Below, in pieces: positions 6,140-7,897 of a stretch of 7,897 nt of DNA (the first letter of the stretch is position 1; the number at the start of each line of letters is the position of its first letter). The translations under genes were made by a program, and so were the position numbers. Source of the DNA: Methanobacteriota archaeon (GTDB taxonomy: Archaea; Methanobacteriota; Methanobacteria; Methanobacteriales; Methanobacteriaceae); contig JAEZAV010000100.1 of the NCBI GenBank assembly GCA_023430285.1, positions 1-7,897 on the forward strand. The letters are read 5' to 3'. A model generated the notes under the pieces. The model did no database searches. It saw only the letters and a list, made by a program, of their open reading frames with translations, and was not told where the DNA came from.

Positions 6140-6897
6140 TTCAAATGACTCTAATTCAGATCGATAACTATGGTCCATGGACTGTAACACCAACACCAAG
6201 GGCCGAAGCAGACCTTCAAATTCTGCAATCAGAACTTTACGCAGATCTTCAAAGACAGTTTGCAGCTAAGGGAGGACTTGTATTTTTCACCCGTTTCGAT
6301 AACATGCTTGCAGTTACAAACGGTGTGGATATGGAGGATCACCTGAGGATTCAAAAATCCATAGGAAATAGATACCCAATTACCATCAGTATGGGAGTTG
6401 GAGCAGCTGAAACTCCATACGAAGCACAGCGCAAAGCAACAAATGCTCTCCAAAATTATGGTGGGGCCCAGTCTGAAGATAGGACTGAAGTTCTTGCCAT
6501 TGACGGGCTTGTGAAAGCTGATGAAAGTTTCGTTCAAATAGCACACATAGACATAAACGGGATTACAGATTCTTTAACAGACATTATTCCTGCCTATGAT
6601 ACTTCTTTTATAGTTAATCGGGTCCAACACTTTTTAATGAAAAAACTCATCGAAAAAGGTTCGCTTCTTTTCTTCATAGGAGGAGACAATTTCATGTCTC
6701 CGTGTAACGGGTTAAACCCTGAAGGACTACTTAAGATCATAGAAGAGATAGAAGATGAAATAAACATTGCTCTTAAAGCAGGTGTTGGTAAAGCACCAAC
6801 CGCAGAAAAAGCTGCTAATCTAGCAGATCTGGCTCTAGAAGAGATCAGAGGCGGATTCACATACAATTTAGTGCATGTTATGAAAAATGAAGAGTAG
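6136..6897 (+). CDS. arfA: GTP cyclohydrolase III
   Basis: ArfA opens GTP to the formamidopyrimidine 2-amino-5-formylamino-6-ribosylaminopyrimidinone 5'-phosphate, releasing two phosphates. This is the first step of archaeal riboflavin and Fo/F420 synthesis. The 253-residue product resembles the Methanocaldococcus enzyme from its first residues (MIQMTLIQIDNYGPWTVTP), which supports the ATG at 6136 over that at 6145. It has the two similar halves of the family, related to the palm of GGDEF and nucleotidyl cyclase enzymes. Half one has QIDNYGPW (8-15) and FTRFDNMLAVTNG (51-63). Half two has HIDINGITDSL (137-147) and FFIGGDNFMSPCNG (179-192), where the GGDN turn and nearby Asp residues bind metal and nucleotide. 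The C-terminus is shorter than the Methanocaldococcus protein by about 15 residues. Its start overlaps the cofD stop by ATGA, so its translation is probably coupled to cofD. Confidence 0.97.
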   Translation: MIQMTLIQIDNYGPWTVTPTPRAEADLQILQSELYADLQRQFAAKGGLVFFTRFDNMLAVTNGVDMEDHLRIQKSIGNRYPITISMGVGAAETPYEAQRKATNALQNYGGAQSEDRTEVLAIDGLVKADESFVQIAHIDINGITDSLTDIIPAYDTSFIVNRVQHFLMKKLIEKGSLLFFIGGDNFMSPCNGLNPEGLLKIIEEIEDEINIALKAGVGKAPTAEKAANLADLALEEIRGGFTYNLVHVMKNEE

Positions 6898-6918
6898 TTA
6901 GGAATAAATTAAATTGGA

Positions 6919-6926
6919 TTTATAGA
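6919..6926 (+). promoter_or_regulatory. Possible TATA box for the Dus-like gene
   Basis: TTTATAGA is centred about 28 bases before the ATG at 6951. That spacing would start transcription at or within a few bases of the ATG, giving a leaderless or near-leaderless mRNA, which would fit the absence of a ribosome site. It overlaps the left arm of the hairpin at 6923-6940, so only one reading may be right. Confidence 0.35.
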
Positions 6927-6949
6927 ATCAATCAATTCTAATTTTTTTT
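6923..6949 (+). terminator. AT-rich hairpin plus T8, directly before the next start codon
   Basis: TAGAAT (6923-6928) and ATTCTA (6935-6940) are exact inverted repeats around a six-base loop, followed after one A by eight T (6942-6949). The stem is only six weak pairs, so the T-run probably does most of the work in an archaeon. It would end the purO-cofE-cofD-arfA transcript 26 to 52 bases after the arfA stop. Confidence 0.5.
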
Positions 6950-6950
6950 C

Positions 6951-7709
6951 ATGAAAATTTTATGGAGGAAACCCATTGAAGTACTAGCGCCAATGGCCGG
7001 TGTAACCGATGGAAAATTCTGCAGAGGAATGATAGATTATGGATTTGATCTTCTGACCCTTGGAGGGTACAATGCAGAAAAAGCATCCATCGATGCTGGA
7101 TTAAAAATAATTCAAAGGGGCAGGAAAGAATTCCATGTAGAAGAGCCGGACTTGGTAAATCATATTACAAGTGAAGCTAAATACATCAAAGACGGTTCAA
7201 ATAAAAATGTTGGAGTGTCTGTAAACCTTCGTGCAATAACTCCTGATCCCATCATAAAAATATCTAAAATTCCTGAAGTTGATGTTGTTGAGATAAATGC
7301 CCACTGCAGACAGGGAGAACTTGTTAAATCTGGCTATGGGCAGGCTCTCATGAACGATCCTGATAAACTTCACAACCTGGTACATGGTACAGTTGAGGGA
7401 TGTTCAAAACAAGTTTCTGTCAAAATACGGGCCAACGTAGAAGGAATAAACTATTTAAAAGTGTTAGAAGCAATTGAAAATGGTGGAGCCCATTATATTC
7501 ATGTAGATGCCATGAAACCAGGTTACGACTCTGCTGATTATGATTTTATAACATGGGTAAAGAAGAACACAGATTCATTTGTCATTGGAAACAACTCAAT
7601 TAAAGACATTGCTTCCGCAAGAAAAATGTTATCCTCAGGAGCAGATGGAATATCCATTGCCAGGGCCGCGATTAGAGGAAATATACCCTTTGATATGTCC
7701 CTTATTTAA
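6951..7709 (+). CDS. Archaeal Dus-like (NifR3-related) FMN TIM-barrel protein
   Basis: The 252-residue protein resembles the FMN barrel of tRNA-dihydrouridine synthases and fits the short archaea-only NifR3-related family; its reaction is not known to me. Shared motifs in order: VLAPMAGVTDGKFCRG (11-26, the Dus signature), LGGYNAEKAS (37-46), VDVVEINAHCRQGELVKSGYG (110-130, where C119 lies near the catalytic Cys of Dus), VSVKIRANVEG (155-165), HYIHVDAM (181-188) and VIGNNSIKDIASARKMLSSGADGISIARAA (211-240, phosphate-binding end of the barrel). The helical tRNA-binding domain of bacterial Dus, about 70 or more residues, is absent, and the GCP motif reads AHC. It might still be a tRNA enzyme, or an FMN oxidoreductase acting on a small molecule. 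No ribosome site precedes the ATG; T8 and a hairpin do. GGAGG at 6964-6968 is internal and has no usual start codon downstream in frame. Confidence 0.8.
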   Translation: MKILWRKPIEVLAPMAGVTDGKFCRGMIDYGFDLLTLGGYNAEKASIDAGLKIIQRGRKEFHVEEPDLVNHITSEAKYIKDGSNKNVGVSVNLRAITPDPIIKISKIPEVDVVEINAHCRQGELVKSGYGQALMNDPDKLHNLVHGTVEGCSKQVSVKIRANVEGINYLKVLEAIENGGAHYIHVDAMKPGYDSADYDFITWVKKNTDSFVIGNNSIKDIASARKMLSSGADGISIARAAIRGNIPFDMSLI

Positions 7710-7717
7710 TACTAGGT

Positions 7718-7746
7718 GAAGTTTCAAACTTCTCAAGTAGTTTGAA
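7718..7746 (+). repeat. Overlapping palindrome and hairpin in the intergenic spacer
   Basis: GAAGTTT-C-AAACTTC (7718-7732) is a palindrome with seven-base arms and a single central base. TTCAAACT inside it (7723-7730) also pairs exactly with AGTTTGAA at 7739-7746 across an eight-base loop. The two pairings exclude each other. The element starts nine bases after the Dus-like stop. No T-run follows on the + strand; an A9 run (7752-7760) does, so it is not a standard terminator. Confidence 0.6.
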
Positions 7747-7770
7747 GATTTAAAAAAAAATGTATCATGA

Positions 7771-7781
7771 AATTATATATT
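7771..7781 (+). promoter_or_regulatory. TATA box of the promoter for the gene at the 3' edge
   Basis: AATTATATATT fits the archaeal TATA consensus and lies about 100 bases before the ATG at 7876. Transcription would start near 7803, leaving a leader of roughly 70 bases, with nothing structured that I can see in it. TTTGAATCAAA (7783-7793), a five-base-arm palindrome, follows at once and could be an operator next to the initiation site. Confidence 0.5.
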
Positions 7782-7875
7782 GTTTGAATCAAATAATTTA
7801 ATAATAAATATTCTCAAAATAATTAAACGTTATTTCTTTGGCTAAAAAAATCTCAAATTCATAGAAGGTGGTCGA

Positions 7876-7897
7876 ATGTCATTTATAGAACTTAAAA
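7876..7897 (+). CDS. Start of an unidentified gene, cut by the window edge
   Basis: An ATG at 7876 opens a frame that begins MSFIELK and runs off the window. AGGTGG at 7866-7871, four bases before it, is a good ribosome site, and the TATA box at 7771-7781 gives a promoter at reasonable distance. Seven residues cannot identify a family. The S-F-I-E-L-K opening is common in ABC-transporter ATPases, but that is only a guess. Confidence 0.55.

Noticed and set aside
6964..6977. Internal GGAGG followed at good spacing by an in-frame ATT, as an alternative start of the Dus-like gene
   Set aside because: ATT starts are very rare and the GGAGG arises from ordinary Trp-Arg codons. The ATG at 6951 is simpler, although it lacks a ribosome site.
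7718..7760. Intrinsic terminator after the Dus-like gene
   Set aside because: The hairpin is followed by A9, not a T-run, on the + strand; on the minus strand the T9 would come before the stem, and there is no minus-strand gene to terminate.
1..7897. CRISPR array, mobile element, tRNA or rRNA gene
   Set aside because: I saw no regularly spaced repeats, transposase-like frames, terminal inverted repeats or tRNA-like cloverleaf sequence on either strand.

Overview
The window looks like a chromosomal segment of a methanogenic archaeon of the order Methanobacteriales, most likely a mesophilic Methanobacterium-type organism. The basis is an archaeal PurO IMP cyclohydrolase, an archaeal GTP cyclohydrolase III, the F420 enzymes CofD and CofE, and an archaeal-type RNase HII. 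An MreB-like actin homologue is also present, which among archaea is chiefly known from pseudomurein-walled methanogens. The DNA is AT-rich, with GGTGA/GGAGG-type ribosome binding sites, TATA boxes and T-tract terminators. All recognised genes lie on the + strand.

Region 1 (1-1754) has an unrecognised soluble protein whose 5' end may lie outside the window. Its last codons carry the ribosome binding site of an mreB-like gene. A T-rich terminator follows mreB. Region 2 (about 1789-3753) starts at a TATA box and encodes RNase HII, overlapping by ATGA with an ExbB/TolQ/MotA-type proton-channel subunit, followed by its ExbD/TolR-type partner. Region 3 (3809-6897) encodes PurO, CofE, CofD and ArfA (GTP cyclohydrolase III). 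It joins the last step of IMP synthesis with the first step (ArfA) and two late steps (CofD, CofE) of coenzyme F420 synthesis. CofD and ArfA overlap by ATGA. Region 4 (6898-7897) has a small AT-rich hairpin plus T8 directly before a short archaeal Dus-like TIM-barrel protein. A 166-bp spacer with palindromic repeats and a TATA box follows, then the first codons of another gene.

Two themes emerge. One is cytoskeleton/envelope: MreB plus an ExbB/ExbD pair in a cell with no outer membrane, where the force or proton-driven partner is unknown. The other is purine-to-F420 metabolism: PurO makes IMP, the precursor of GTP, which ArfA consumes to build the deazaflavin and CofE uses to add glutamates. 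The intermediate F420 genes are not in the window. I see no mobile elements, CRISPR arrays, tRNA or rRNA genes. The least explained parts are the first gene, the ExbB C-terminal extension with the divergent ExbD outer domain, and the palindromic spacer near the 3' end.
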